Source: CAYQTL01 sp964420405
Lineage (GTDB): Bacteria > Acidobacteriota > Thermoanaerobaculia > Thermoanaerobaculales > Sulfomarinibacteraceae
Assembly (NCBI GenBank): GCA_964420405.1
Contig: CAYQTL010000019.1
Coordinates: 1 to 62,749, forward strand
Direction: 5' to 3'
Length of the DNA stretch: 62,749 nt
Shown: piece by piece, positions 44,804 to 55,035 of the stretch
Layout: the number at the start of each line of letters is the position of its first letter
How positions within the stretch are numbered: position 1 is the first letter of the stretch
Position numbers and translations under genes: made by a program
Notes under the pieces: generated by a model
The model's input: the letters and a program-made list of their open reading frames with translations, nothing else
What the model was told of the DNA's origin: nothing
Databases searched by the model: none

Positions 44804-44809
44804 ACTATA
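44804..44809 (-). promoter_or_regulatory. -10 box TATAGT of the KAS III gene
   Basis: GGCTATAGTCC on the reverse strand, 27 bases before the ATG at 44776. Confidence 0.55.
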
Positions 44810-44867
44810 GCCGACGGGCTTTCGAGGTCGATGCCGCGGTGCGTCGTGTCGGCGGCGAGCAGGTTGT

Positions 44868-45050
44868 GCTCCGATCCCGATCCCGATCCCGATCCCGATG
44901 GTGGCGGTCGGGGCGGGGCGTCCGCAGCCGGAGGGATTCGGGCCGGGCCATCCGAGAACGGGAACGGGATCGGGAACGGAGCCTCCGGGAACGGGATCGG
45001 GATCGGGACCGGGATCGGGAAGCGGATCGGGATCGCATCGAACGGCCCGC
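44868..45050. repeat. Composite inverted GATCCC/GGGATC hexamer element
   Basis: The clearest copy. The left arm has four and a half CCGATC units (about 44871-44898), a unique middle of about 50 bases carries GGCGGTCGGGGCGGGG and GCCGGAGGGATTCGG, and the right arm has many CGGGAT and CGGGAACGGGATC units (about 44952-45035). The arms can pair over 25 or more bases. Confidence 0.82.
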
Positions 45051-45058
45051 TCCACCCG

Positions 45059-45949
45059 TCACGCCATCTCGGCAGCGATCGCGATGGTCCGGGCGTGGAT
45101 GCGCGCGATGTCGTCGAGGTCGGGGGCGTAGCCGCCGGCGAGGACGATCGCGACCGGCAGCCGGCGCCGGCGGCACGCCTCGAGCACTCTCCGGTCGCGG
45201 CGTGCGAGCCCGTCGGCGGTGAGCGCCATCCGGCCCCACCGGTCGCCGACGAACGGGTCCGCCCCGGCGAGATAGAACGCCACGTCGGCGCGGGCCAGCT
45301 CGAGGGCGCGCTCGACGGACGGCTCCAGCGCCGCGAGGTAGCCGTCGTCGCCGGTGCCGTCCTCGAGGGGCACGTCCAGGTCGCTGTCGACCTTGCGGGC
45401 GGGAAAGGTGCGCCGACCGTGGATCGAGTAGGTGAACACCGACGGGTCACCGGCGGTCAGGGCGGCGGTGCCGTCTCCCTGGTGGACGTCGCAGTCGAGC
45501 ACCACCGCTCGTGCCGCCGCCCCGTCGCGTTGCAGCACCCGCACCGCCACCACCACGTCGTTGAGGACGCAGAACCCGGCGCCCGAGTCGCGGCGGGCGT
45601 GGTGGGTGCCCCCCGCGAGGCTGGCGGCGAGGCCGTCGCGGACCGCCGCCCGACCGGCGGCGATGGTGCCGCCCACCGAGTGCAGTGACCGCCGCAGCAG
45701 CTCGCGGGACCACGGGAAGCCGACCCGCCGCTGCTCGGCGGTGGTGAGCAGGCCGTAGGAGACGCGCTGTACCCAGTCGGGGTCGTGGGCGAGAAGCAGC
45801 TCGGAGGGGGCGGCGGCGGGCGCCGGGAGAAGACGCACGGGCAGGCCGGCGGCGGCGACCCGCTCCCGGGTGCGGCCGTACTTCCCGATCGGGAACGGGT
45901 GCCCCGCCGGGAGCGGCACCGCGTGCTGGTCGCAGTAGTAGACATCCAC
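45059..45949 (-). CDS. Histone deacetylase family amidohydrolase
   Basis: A 296-aa arginase/deacetylase-fold protein. The general-base histidines are H116-H117 in GGTHHARRDSGAGFC, the zinc ligands are D154 and H156 in VLDCDVHQGDGT and the Asp in LAGADPFVGD, and ILVGG-like VLAGGYAPD closes the site. Bacterial members (AcuC, HdaH, acetylpolyamine amidohydrolase) remove acetyl groups from small amines or protein lysines. The ATG at 45949 has no good ribosome site; a 20-codon frame ends 12 bases upstream and might couple translation. Confidence 0.92.
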   Translation of the reverse strand: MDVYYCDQHAVPLPAGHPFPIGKYGRTRERVAAAGLPVRLLPAPAAAPSELLLAHDPDWVQRVSYGLLTTAEQRRVGFPWSRELLRRSLHSVGGTIAAGRAAVRDGLAASLAGGTHHARRDSGAGFCVLNDVVVAVRVLQRDGAAARAVVLDCDVHQGDGTAALTAGDPSVFTYSIHGRRTFPARKVDSDLDVPLEDGTGDDGYLAALEPSVERALELARADVAFYLAGADPFVGDRWGRMALTADGLARRDRRVLEACRRRRLPVAIVLAGGYAPDLDDIARIHARTIAIAAEMA

Positions 45950-45961
45950 CGCGCGGCGCGC

Positions 45962-46024
45962 TCAGCCCTCGGCGTCCGGTGGGAAGGGGTCCGGATTCGG
46001 GTGGTCGATGTCGTCGAGCTTCAC
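45962..46024 (-). CDS. Possible 20-codon leader peptide
   Basis: GTG at 46024 has GGAGG seven bases upstream and opens a 20-codon frame (KLDDIDHPNPDPFPPDAEG) rich in Asp and Pro, ending 12 bases before the deacetylase ATG. It may be a leader that feeds ribosomes into the next gene, or chance. It is too short to judge by composition. Confidence 0.25.
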   Translation of the reverse strand: MKLDDIDHPNPDPFPPDAEG

Positions 46025-46103
46025 GGCGGTGCCTCCGCGATCGCGCCTCCGGTGCGACAACCTGCGCGCCCGGCCGCGCCCTTCCGGGCGCCGACGCCCA
46101 TGG

Positions 46104-46109
46104 TATCGT
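46104..46109 (+). promoter_or_regulatory. -10 box TATCGT, leaderless ccmA
   Basis: TATCGT ends seven bases before the ATG at 46117, with no Shine-Dalgarno sequence. Confidence 0.5.
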
Positions 46110-46116
46110 CCGGCCG

Positions 46117-46752
46117 ATGGACGGCCGGGTTCGGATCGCGTTTCGCGACGTCGCCAAGCGGTACGACGCGCGGGTCGTGTTCCGGTCCATGTCGGGCGAG
46201 GCGGGTCCCGGCGATGTGCTGCTGGTGACGGGGCCGAACGGCTCCGGCAAGTCGACCCTGCTCGGCATCCTGTGCGGCCTGGTGCGGCCCACCCGCGGCG
46301 AGGTCCGGTGGACCACGGGGAACGGCTCGTCCCCCGTCGAGCGCGGCGACTGGCGCCGGCTCGTCGGCGTGGTGGCGCCGTGGACGGCGGTCTACGAGGA
46401 GCTCACGGCGACGGAGAACCTCCGCTTCTTCGCGACCCTGCGGGGGGTCGACGACGCGACGCGACGGTGCCGGGAATGCCTCGAGGCCGTCGGGCTGGAG
46501 CCGGAGCGGACGACGCCGGCGGGGGGGTTCTCGACCGGCATGCTGCAGCGGCTCAAGATCGCCCAGGCGATGCTCCACTCGCCGCCGGTGCTGCTGCTCG
46601 ACGAGCCGGGCTCGAACCTCGACCCGACCGGCCAGGACTGGCTGGCCGGCTGGGTGGCGGAGCGGGTCGCGGCCGGGACCACCGTGGTCCTGGCCACCAA
46701 CGATCGCGACGAGATGGCCTGGGGGACGCGGCGTGTCGCGCTTCCTGGCTGA
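46117..46752 (+). CDS. ccmA: Haem exporter ATP-binding protein CcmA
   Basis: A 211-aa ABC ATPase. Walker A is GPNGSGKST (39-47), the signature region is degenerate (FSTGMLQRLKIAQAML, lacking the LSGGQ form, as in other CcmA proteins) and Walker B is VLLLDEPGSNLD. With CcmB and CcmC it releases haem-loaded CcmE during cytochrome c maturation. It is the first gene of ccmABCDEF. The reading frame overlaps ccmB by 20 bases. Confidence 0.88.
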   Translation: MDGRVRIAFRDVAKRYDARVVFRSMSGEAGPGDVLLVTGPNGSGKSTLLGILCGLVRPTRGEVRWTTGNGSSPVERGDWRRLVGVVAPWTAVYEELTATENLRFFATLRGVDDATRRCRECLEAVGLEPERTTPAGGFSTGMLQRLKIAQAMLHSPPVLLLDEPGSNLDPTGQDWLAGWVAERVAAGTTVVLATNDRDEMAWGTRRVALPG

Positions 46753-47413
46753 GGTGCTGGCGGTCACCGCCAAGGACCTGCGGGCCGAGTTCCGCACGCG
46801 GGTGGCGCTGAACTCGCTCGGGCTGTTCGCCCTCACGACCCTGGCCGCGGTGGCCTACGCCATCGGCCCGTTCCGGATCTCCCCGGACGACCGCCCGTTC
46901 CTGCTCGCGACGCTGCTGTGGATCGTGCTGTTCTTCGCCGCCATGGCCGGCCTCGACCGGACGTTCGTCAAGGAGGAGGAGAGCCACACGGCGGCGCTGC
47001 TGCGGCTGTCGGCGTCGCCGGCGGTGGTCTTCATGGGCAAGCTCCTGTTCAACCTGCTGCTGCTCGGCGTCCTGACGGCGCTGCTGGTGCCGCTGTACTG
47101 CGTGCTGATGGGGTTCGAAATCGTGCACGTCGGCTGGTTCGTGGCGGTGCTCGCCGCCGGTGGCTACACCTTGGCGGTGACCACCACCATCGTCGCCGCG
47201 ATCATCGCGCGGGCGATGAGCCGGGGAGCGCTGTTCGCGGTGCTGTCGCTGCCGCTGCTGCTGCCGCTGCTGGTGTTCGTGATCCAGGGCACGACCGCCG
47301 TCGCCGACGGCAGCCTCGAGGTGGTGCACCAGTCGCTGCGGGCGACCGTGTCGATGGGCGGCCTGATGACCGTCGCGGCCGTCGCCCTGTTCCCGGCGGT
47401 GTGGGTGGACTGA
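46733..47413 (+). CDS. ccmB: Haem exporter permease CcmB
   Basis: A 226-aa inner-membrane protein with six predicted helices. The conserved N-terminal amphipathic KDLRAEFRTR and the GLDRTFVKEEESHTAALLRLSA segment are typical of CcmB. It forms the membrane part of the CcmAB(C) complex. GTG at 46733 lies within the end of ccmA. Confidence 0.92.
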   Translation: MSRFLAEVLAVTAKDLRAEFRTRVALNSLGLFALTTLAAVAYAIGPFRISPDDRPFLLATLLWIVLFFAAMAGLDRTFVKEEESHTAALLRLSASPAVVFMGKLLFNLLLLGVLTALLVPLYCVLMGFEIVHVGWFVAVLAAGGYTLAVTTTIVAAIIARAMSRGALFAVLSLPLLLPLLVFVIQGTTAVADGSLEVVHQSLRATVSMGGLMTVAAVALFPAVWVD

Positions 47414-47439
47414 GGGGTCGTTGACCGCGAGCATCGGCG

Positions 47440-47640
47440 ACGGCGTCTCTCCGGCTCCCGCGTCCGCGTCCGTGCCCCGTGCGCCCGTGCCCTCCGATGC
47501 GGCAGGAGGCGCAGCGTCCGCGACGGCGCAGCCGGAGGATCCTCGCGGACGGAGCTCCGCACCCGTCGGGAACGGGATCGGGATCGAGATCGGGACCACC
47601 CGGGACGGGATCGGGATCGGAACCTCCCTGGAGCAGGGGG
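47440..47640. repeat. Mosaic repeat inside the ccm cluster
   Basis: The 336-bp spacer between ccmB and ccmC contains a CCCGCGTCCGCGTCCGTGCC module (about 47457-47478) and a right-arm run of CGGGAACGGGATCGGGATCG units (about 47567-47620). The cluster is thereby split in two, and ccmC has its own -10 box. No gene is seen. Confidence 0.7.
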
Positions 47641-47677
47641 AAGGGCACGCCCTGTCCCCCCGTTCACCCCGGCCTGC

Positions 47678-47683
47678 TATCCT
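47678..47683 (+). promoter_or_regulatory. -10 box TATCCT of ccmCDEF
   Basis: TATCCT lies 66 bases before the ATG at 47750. The leader can form two small hairpins, CGAAG-CCA-CTTCG and GCCCG-TCCCTG-CGGGC. Confidence 0.45.
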
Positions 47684-47749
47684 CGAAGCCACTTCGGACC
47701 GCCCGTCCCTGCGGGCGCGGTCGGTCCACGGAGACTGAGAGCGCGACTC

Positions 47750-48421
47750 ATGGGCATCTCCTCGATCCTCAAGTGGTTCCTGCTGGCCTGGATGGCGGTG
47801 GTGATCTGGGCCGCGTTCTTCTGGGTGCACCCGGCGGAAGGGTTCATCGGCGAGTCGTCCCGGATCGTGTTCTTCCACGTCCCGACGGCCTGGGTCAGCG
47901 TGCTGGCATTCCTGATGTCGTGCGTGTCGTCGGCGATGTACCTGCGGCGGCGGGACCCGCTGGACGATGCCCGGGCCGCGGTGTCGGCCGCCCTCGGCCT
48001 GCTGTTCGCGGTGCTGGCCACGGTGACCGGTGCGATCTTCGCCAAGATCATGTGGGGCGCCTACTGGAACTGGGATCCGCGCCAGACCTCGATCACCATC
48101 CTGCTGCTCATCTATGCCGCCTACTTCGCGCTGCGGGGCGCGGTCGCGGACCCGGAGCGGCGGGGATCGCTGGCGGCGGTGTACGCGATCCTCGCCTTCG
48201 TGACGGTGCCCTTCCTGGTCTTCGTGGTGCCGCGGATCTACTGGTCGCTGCACCCCGACACGATCATCAACACCCGCGGCGTCAACGAGTTCGACTCCCG
48301 CTACACGCAGGTGCTGATGGCCTCGCTGGCCGGCTTTACCGGCTTCTATGTATGGCTATATACTGTTGAATGCCGGATCGAGGCCATCCGGCTGCGGCAC
48401 CGGCTGGAGGTGCTGGAGTGA
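47750..48421 (+). CDS. ccmC: Haem handling protein CcmC
   Basis: A 223-aa inner-membrane protein with six helices. The periplasmic tryptophan-rich haem motif WGAYWNWDPRQTS is at 102-114, with flanking haem-axial histidines in FFHVPTAW (H43) and SLHPDTIIN. It loads haem onto CcmE. It starts the second transcription unit of the cluster (ccmCDEF), and its stop overlaps the GTG of ccmD (GTGA). Confidence 0.94.
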   Translation: MGISSILKWFLLAWMAVVIWAAFFWVHPAEGFIGESSRIVFFHVPTAWVSVLAFLMSCVSSAMYLRRRDPLDDARAAVSAALGLLFAVLATVTGAIFAKIMWGAYWNWDPRQTSITILLLIYAAYFALRGAVADPERRGSLAAVYAILAFVTVPFLVFVVPRIYWSLHPDTIINTRGVNEFDSRYTQVLMASLAGFTGFYVWLYTVECRIEAIRLRHRLEVLE

Positions 48422-48522
48422 GCGACCTGGCTGGAATCATGATCGTGACCCTGGTGATCTGGGTCGCGTTGTTCGGTTACGTGTTCCGGCTGGACCGCAA
48501 GGTCCGCCGACTGGAGGAGTGA
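48418..48522 (+). CDS. ccmD: CcmD-like small membrane protein, 34 aa
   Basis: A 34-residue protein with one membrane helix (LAGIMIVTLVIWVALFGYVF) followed by a basic tail (RLDRKVRRLEE), the standard CcmD layout. GTG overlaps the ccmC stop by four bases and its stop shares a base with the ccmE ATG (TGATG). CcmD helps release haem-CcmE from CcmABC. It is easily missed because of its size; order and topology make the call. Confidence 0.85.
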   Translation: MSDLAGIMIVTLVIWVALFGYVFRLDRKVRRLEE

Positions 48523-48938
48523 TGTCCGATCCGCGACGCCAGCGGCGCCTGTGGTATGTCGTCGGGACGGCTCTGGTGGTGGGCTTTCTCGCCTACGGGG
48601 CGTCGGCGTTCCGGTCGAACCTGACGCCCTACGTCTCGTTCGAGGATGCGCGGAGCTCGACGGCGAGGGTGCAGGTTGCCGGCGCCCTTGAGCCCGACTC
48701 CACCCGCTACGTGGAGGAGTCCCAGCACCTCGAGTTCGGCCTCGTCGACGACAGCGGACAGGTGATGCCCGTGCGGTACGACGGGGTCAAGCCCGGCAAC
48801 TTCGAAGAGGCGACCCAGATCGTCGCCGTCGGCAGCTTTCGCCAGGGTGCGTTCCACGCCGACCAGCTGCTGGTGAAGTGCCCGTCCAAGTACCAGGGCG
48901 TCGAGTCCGAGACCAAGGTCTACGGCACTGACGCGTGA
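48522..48938 (+). CDS. ccmE: Haem chaperone CcmE, CxxxY variant
   Basis: A 138-aa membrane-anchored periplasmic OB-fold protein: one helix at about 10-30, then the barrel. Classical CcmE binds haem covalently through His in a HxxxY motif; here the motif is CPSKY, with C120 and Y124. The cysteine form is known from Desulfovibrio and archaea and goes with a variant System I lacking CcmH. No ccmH or ccmG follows here, which fits. ATG overlaps the ccmD stop by one base. Confidence 0.92.
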   Translation: MSDPRRQRRLWYVVGTALVVGFLAYGASAFRSNLTPYVSFEDARSSTARVQVAGALEPDSTRYVEESQHLEFGLVDDSGQVMPVRYDGVKPGNFEEATQIVAVGSFRQGAFHADQLLVKCPSKYQGVESETKVYGTDA

Positions 48939-49011
48939 CGGGGACCGCCGCGGTGCCCGAGCGCGGACTTGCTGAGAACAGGTCTTTTTCCGTCCTGAAG
49001 GGAGTCGCCTG

Positions 49012-51555
<2,544 letters not shown>

Positions 51556-51574
51556 CGGCAGGCTCCCGCAACGG

Positions 51575-51830
51575 CCTGTCCCGTGCCCGTGCCCGTGCCC
51601 GTGCCCGTGTCCGATACAGCGGTAGGGACGGCGTAGCCGCTCACTCGTCGCGGGCGGACCTCGGCACCCGTCGGGTTCGCGATCGGGTCCGGAGCGGAGG
51701 CGGCCGACGGGCGGAGCTCGATGGAGGTCCTTCGACTCCCGCCACGCCTGCCGGCGTGGCGCTCGCTCAGGATGACGGAGCCGAGGCGGTCGCCCCCCTC
51801 CCCGTCATCCCGAGGCGATCGGAGCCCCCT
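51575..51830. repeat. Mosaic repeat island
   Basis: The 306-bp spacer contains a perfect tandem GTGCCC run of about five units (51582-51610) ending GTCCGATACAGCGG, and the GGAGGTCCTTCGACTCCC ... CTCGCTCAGGATGACGG module with an internal GCCACGCC-TGCC-GGCGTGGC stem (about 51723-51780). It ends with CCCGTCATCCCGAGGCG, the reverse form of the same module. No gene is seen. Confidence 0.75.
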
Positions 51831-51846
51831 CCACGGTGCGCCGCGG

Positions 51847-51852
51847 TAGGAT
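51847..51852 (+). promoter_or_regulatory. -10 box TAGGAT, near-leaderless
   Basis: TAGGAT ends nine bases before the ATG at 51862; the expected leader is about two bases and there is no Shine-Dalgarno sequence. Confidence 0.55.
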
Positions 51853-51861
51853 GCACCGGCG

Positions 51862-53067
51862 ATGAACCGTCGCTCGAAGCTCTTCTGGATCTCGGTCCTG
51901 TACTTCGCCGAAGGGTTGCCGTTCGGCATCGCGTACGACGTGTGGCCGGTCTACTTCCGGGTCCACGGCGTCTCGCTGCGCGAGATCGGGCTGATGAGCC
52001 TGCTGTCGCTGCCGTGGACCTGGAAGGTGCTGTGGGCGCCCCTGGTCGACCGGTTCGGCAGCCGCCAGGCGTGGGTGGTGCCGGCGTTGGGGGCGATGGC
52101 TGCGATCAGCCTCGCGATCCCGACCCTCGATCCGTCGTCGCCGTCCGCGCTGCTGTGGCTGGTGCTGCTGGCGTTCACCACCGCGTCGGCGACCCAGGAC
52201 ATCGCGATCGACGCCTACGCCGTGGACGTGGCGGGCGGCCGCGACATGGGACCCATCAACGGCGTCCGGGTGTCGGCGGCGCGGGTCGCACTGCTGGTGG
52301 GGGGGGGCGGCGCCATCGCCCTCGCCGGGCTGGTCGGCTGGACCGCGATCTGGATCGCCATGGCGGCGCTGTTCGCGCTGCTCGCCGCAGCGACCGCCAT
52401 GTCGCCGCGGGTCGAGCTCGAGGCGCAGGCACGGCGCAGCCTCCGGCCGATGCTCGGGTGGCTGCTGCGGTGGGAGATGGTCCCGGTGGCGGCGCTGGTG
52501 CTGCTGTACAAGCTCGGCGACTCGACGTTGGGCCGCATGGTCAAGCCGTTCTGGGTCGACCGCGGCTACTCGGAGGTCGAGATCGGGGCCATCTCGGTCT
52601 CCCTCGGGGTCGTGCTCACGATCCTCGGCGCCCTCGCGGGGGGCTGGTTCACCGACCGCGTCGGGGTGATGCGGTCGCTGCTATGGCTCGGCGTCGCGCA
52701 GCTCGTGTCGAACCTCGGCTACGTCGCCGTCGCGTTTCTCGACCTGCCCCGCGAGAGCATCTACGTCGCCTCCGTCGTCGAGTCGTTCACCCAGGGGCTG
52801 GGCACCGCCGCCTTCCTGTCGTTCCTCATGAGCCTGTGCGACACCGAGCACGCCGCCACGCAGTACGCGCTGCTGTCCGCACTGTTCGCCTTCACCCGGG
52901 ACGTCGCCGGCGCGTTCACCGGGATCGGCGTCGAGCGGCTCGGCTACGGGTGGTTCTTCGCGCTGACCACGGCCCTCGCCCTTCCCGGCCTCGTCCTGAT
53001 CCCGGTCGTGACGCCGTTCGTCCGCCGGCTGTCCGAGCAACGACAGGCGTCCGCCGAGGGCGGTTGA
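51862..53067 (+). CDS. AmpG-like MFS permease
   Basis: A 401-aa, 12-helix transporter of the major facilitator superfamily. Segments LYFAEGLPFGIAYDVWPVYF, LPWTWKVLWAPLVDRFG and ATQDIAIDAYAVD match the AmpG/PAT group, which imports muropeptides (AmpG) or acetyl-CoA. Import of cell-wall turnover products is the likeliest role; it is shorter than E. coli AmpG (491 aa, 14 helices). Monocistronic with a short-leader promoter. Confidence 0.85.
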   Translation: MNRRSKLFWISVLYFAEGLPFGIAYDVWPVYFRVHGVSLREIGLMSLLSLPWTWKVLWAPLVDRFGSRQAWVVPALGAMAAISLAIPTLDPSSPSALLWLVLLAFTTASATQDIAIDAYAVDVAGGRDMGPINGVRVSAARVALLVGGGGAIALAGLVGWTAIWIAMAALFALLAAATAMSPRVELEAQARRSLRPMLGWLLRWEMVPVAALVLLYKLGDSTLGRMVKPFWVDRGYSEVEIGAISVSLGVVLTILGALAGGWFTDRVGVMRSLLWLGVAQLVSNLGYVAVAFLDLPRESIYVASVVESFTQGLGTAAFLSFLMSLCDTEHAATQYALLSALFAFTRDVAGAFTGIGVERLGYGWFFALTTALALPGLVLIPVVTPFVRRLSEQRQASAEGG

Positions 53068-53392
53068 GCGCGTCGGGGGCCGGCACCCAGGGCCCAGCTG
53101 CGTCGGCCGCCGTCGCCGGCTGCTGTCGCTGTCGCGTCCGCCTCCCTCGCCCCCTCCGCCGGCTCGCTCGGGCGTCGCAGCCATGAGACGCCGCCGATCG
53201 CACCGGCGCGACGCCGCGTCGACGCCCGCTGACGCATCCTTCCGGAAACAGGGCGGTTCTGACGGAGCCCCCGGCTGGCACGGACCATGCTCGTGGGGTG
53301 GTCGACCGCCGCGGTCGACGGCCCGGCGGAATCCAGGCCACGACAGCGCGTCGCCGGCGCCGGTCCGCGATGCCCTGCAGGAGGATCCAGTC
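53068..53392. other. Spacer with little recognisable content
   Basis: A GC-rich 325-bp spacer. Near 53118-53145 it holds a short reverse-oriented piece of the CAGCGACAGCG and GCGTCC modules. The rest shows no repeat, hairpin or gene that I can support apart from the ribosome site of the following gene. Confidence 0.5.
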
Positions 53393-54694
53393 ATGACCCG
53401 TCACGCAGTGAACGTCCTTTCGACCGTCCTCGTCCCGGCCGCCCTGGTGGCGGCGCTCGCGACCCTCGCCGTACCCTCGGCCGGTGCCCAGAACCTGGTC
53501 TCCAACGGCACCTTCGACCACGACGTCGTGGGATGGGAATCCGTCGGCCCGACGGTCGTGCCGCTGCACCGACCGGGCGAGGGCAGCGATCTCGCCGGGG
53601 GCTCCGGTCCCGGCTGCCTCGAGGTCCGGCACTTCTTCTGGAACGGCGGCCTCGGCGGCCCCCGCGAGCACGTGGAGCCGGTCACCGCCGGCGCGTCCTA
53701 CCTCCTGGAGGCGAGCTACCGGTTGCCGTCGGACGACAACGTGGCGGACTCGGTGGCGGTGTTCCTCGACTGGACCGACGAGAACGGGTTCGTCATCCGC
53801 GGCGACTCGATCGAGGCGTATCCCCTCGTCCGGGACGGGTGGGCGCGCCTGTCCGGGCGATTCACCGCGCCGGTGGACAGCCGGGGCGTCTGGGTGTGGG
53901 TGATGGTCGGCAACCCGGTGCTGGCCGACGAGACGCGCCCGGGGATCGCGTGGTTCGACGACGTGTGGTTCTCCGTAGAAGGCGTCGACACGGCGACGCA
54001 GGCGTTGTTCGTCCCCGCCGCCGCGTCGGCCAGCGGCGTCGGCGGGACGTTCTGGTCGACCACCGGCTGGGTCGCCAGCCTGGTGGACGTGCCTGTCACC
54101 GTCTCTGCGGCGTTCCTGTCCTCCGGCGGCGACAACTCGGCGGCGGTGGGTGCTCCCGTCGAGCTCGGCGTGATCCCACCCCGCGGTTTCCTGGAGCTCG
54201 GGGACATGGTCGGCACCTTGGGCGCCGTCGACGAGTCGGGCGGGATCTACCTGCTGGCGACCGCCGAGGCCGGCGGGCTCCCGTCGGAGCTGATCTCGGC
54301 CACCACCCACACCTTCACCCCGAACACCGCCGGACCGGGCGGCTACGGCCAGGGCCTGCCGGCGGTGCCGGCGGGAGAGCGCAGCCGGGTCGTGGTGCCC
54401 GGGATCTACCAGGGTGTACGGTTCCGCACCAACGTCGGCGTCCTCAACACCTCGGCGGAGCCGATCACGGTCGAGCTGACGATCCGCGACGCCGGCGGAG
54501 CGGAGGCCGCGACCGCGGCCTGGAACCTCGCACCCTACGAGCATCGCCAGCGCTCGCTGCCGTCCCTCGGTCTCGGAGCCCTCGACGGGGGGACTCTGAC
54601 GGTGAACCGGACGGCCGGCGGCGGGCCGTTCCGCGCCTACACCAGCACCGTCGACCAGGACACGGGAGACGCGGTCTACAACGCGGGGAGGTAG
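53393..54694 (+). CDS. Secreted protein with CBM-like N-terminal domain
   Basis: A 433-aa exported protein. The signal peptide (about 1-32) ends in VPSAGAQ. The next roughly 165 residues, beginning NLVSNGTFDHDVVGWESVG, look like a CBM4/9-type jelly roll found in carbohydrate-binding and coat-like proteins. The C-terminal roughly 230 residues are beta-rich (VPAAASASGVGGTFWSTTGW, GVRFRTNVGVLNTS) and resemble a secreted module I associate with Acidobacteriota, without a known function. GGAGG precedes the ATG at 53393. No catalytic motif is seen. Confidence 0.82.
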   Translation: MTRHAVNVLSTVLVPAALVAALATLAVPSAGAQNLVSNGTFDHDVVGWESVGPTVVPLHRPGEGSDLAGGSGPGCLEVRHFFWNGGLGGPREHVEPVTAGASYLLEASYRLPSDDNVADSVAVFLDWTDENGFVIRGDSIEAYPLVRDGWARLSGRFTAPVDSRGVWVWVMVGNPVLADETRPGIAWFDDVWFSVEGVDTATQALFVPAAASASGVGGTFWSTTGWVASLVDVPVTVSAAFLSSGGDNSAAVGAPVELGVIPPRGFLELGDMVGTLGAVDESGGIYLLATAEAGGLPSELISATTHTFTPNTAGPGGYGQGLPAVPAGERSRVVVPGIYQGVRFRTNVGVLNTSAEPITVELTIRDAGGAEAATAAWNLAPYEHRQRSLPSLGLGALDGGTLTVNRTAGGGPFRAYTSTVDQDTGDAVYNAGR

Positions 54695-54704
54695 ATGCGG
54701 CCCC

Positions 54705-55010
54705 CTCCCTCCCGCGTCCGCGACCGTTTCCGCGTCCGCGCCCGATGCAGCGGAAGGTCAGGGAATGGGCATCGGCGGCGAGGCGGCAGCGGAAGGCACT
54801 CCGGAACCGACCGGTCTCGCGGGCCGACGCCGTTCCCGTTCGGGCGCGGGCTCGGGAACGGGCACGGCCGCGGACGAGGGCAGAGGCCACCTCTCCCCAG
54901 GTGAGCCCCGGGGCGGCTCGCCCTTGTCCCCTGACCTGAGAAGCATGCCAGCTGGTAGCTGGCGAGGCCTGCGCCCCAGGATGACGTGCGGGCCGGAATC
55001 GGGACCGGGG
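54705..55010. repeat. Mosaic repeat island
   Basis: The 341-bp spacer holds a CCTCCCGCGTCCGCGACCG module ending CCCGATGCAGCGG (about 54708-54752), a reverse CGGGCGCGGGCTCGGGAACGGG stretch (about 54841-54863), a GAGCCCCGGGGCGGCTCGCC segment and a reverse stem-loop GCCAGC-TGGTA-GCTGGC (about 54947-54963). No gene is seen. Confidence 0.72.
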
Positions 55011-55035
55011 GACCGGCGACGTGGTCCGGGCGACC

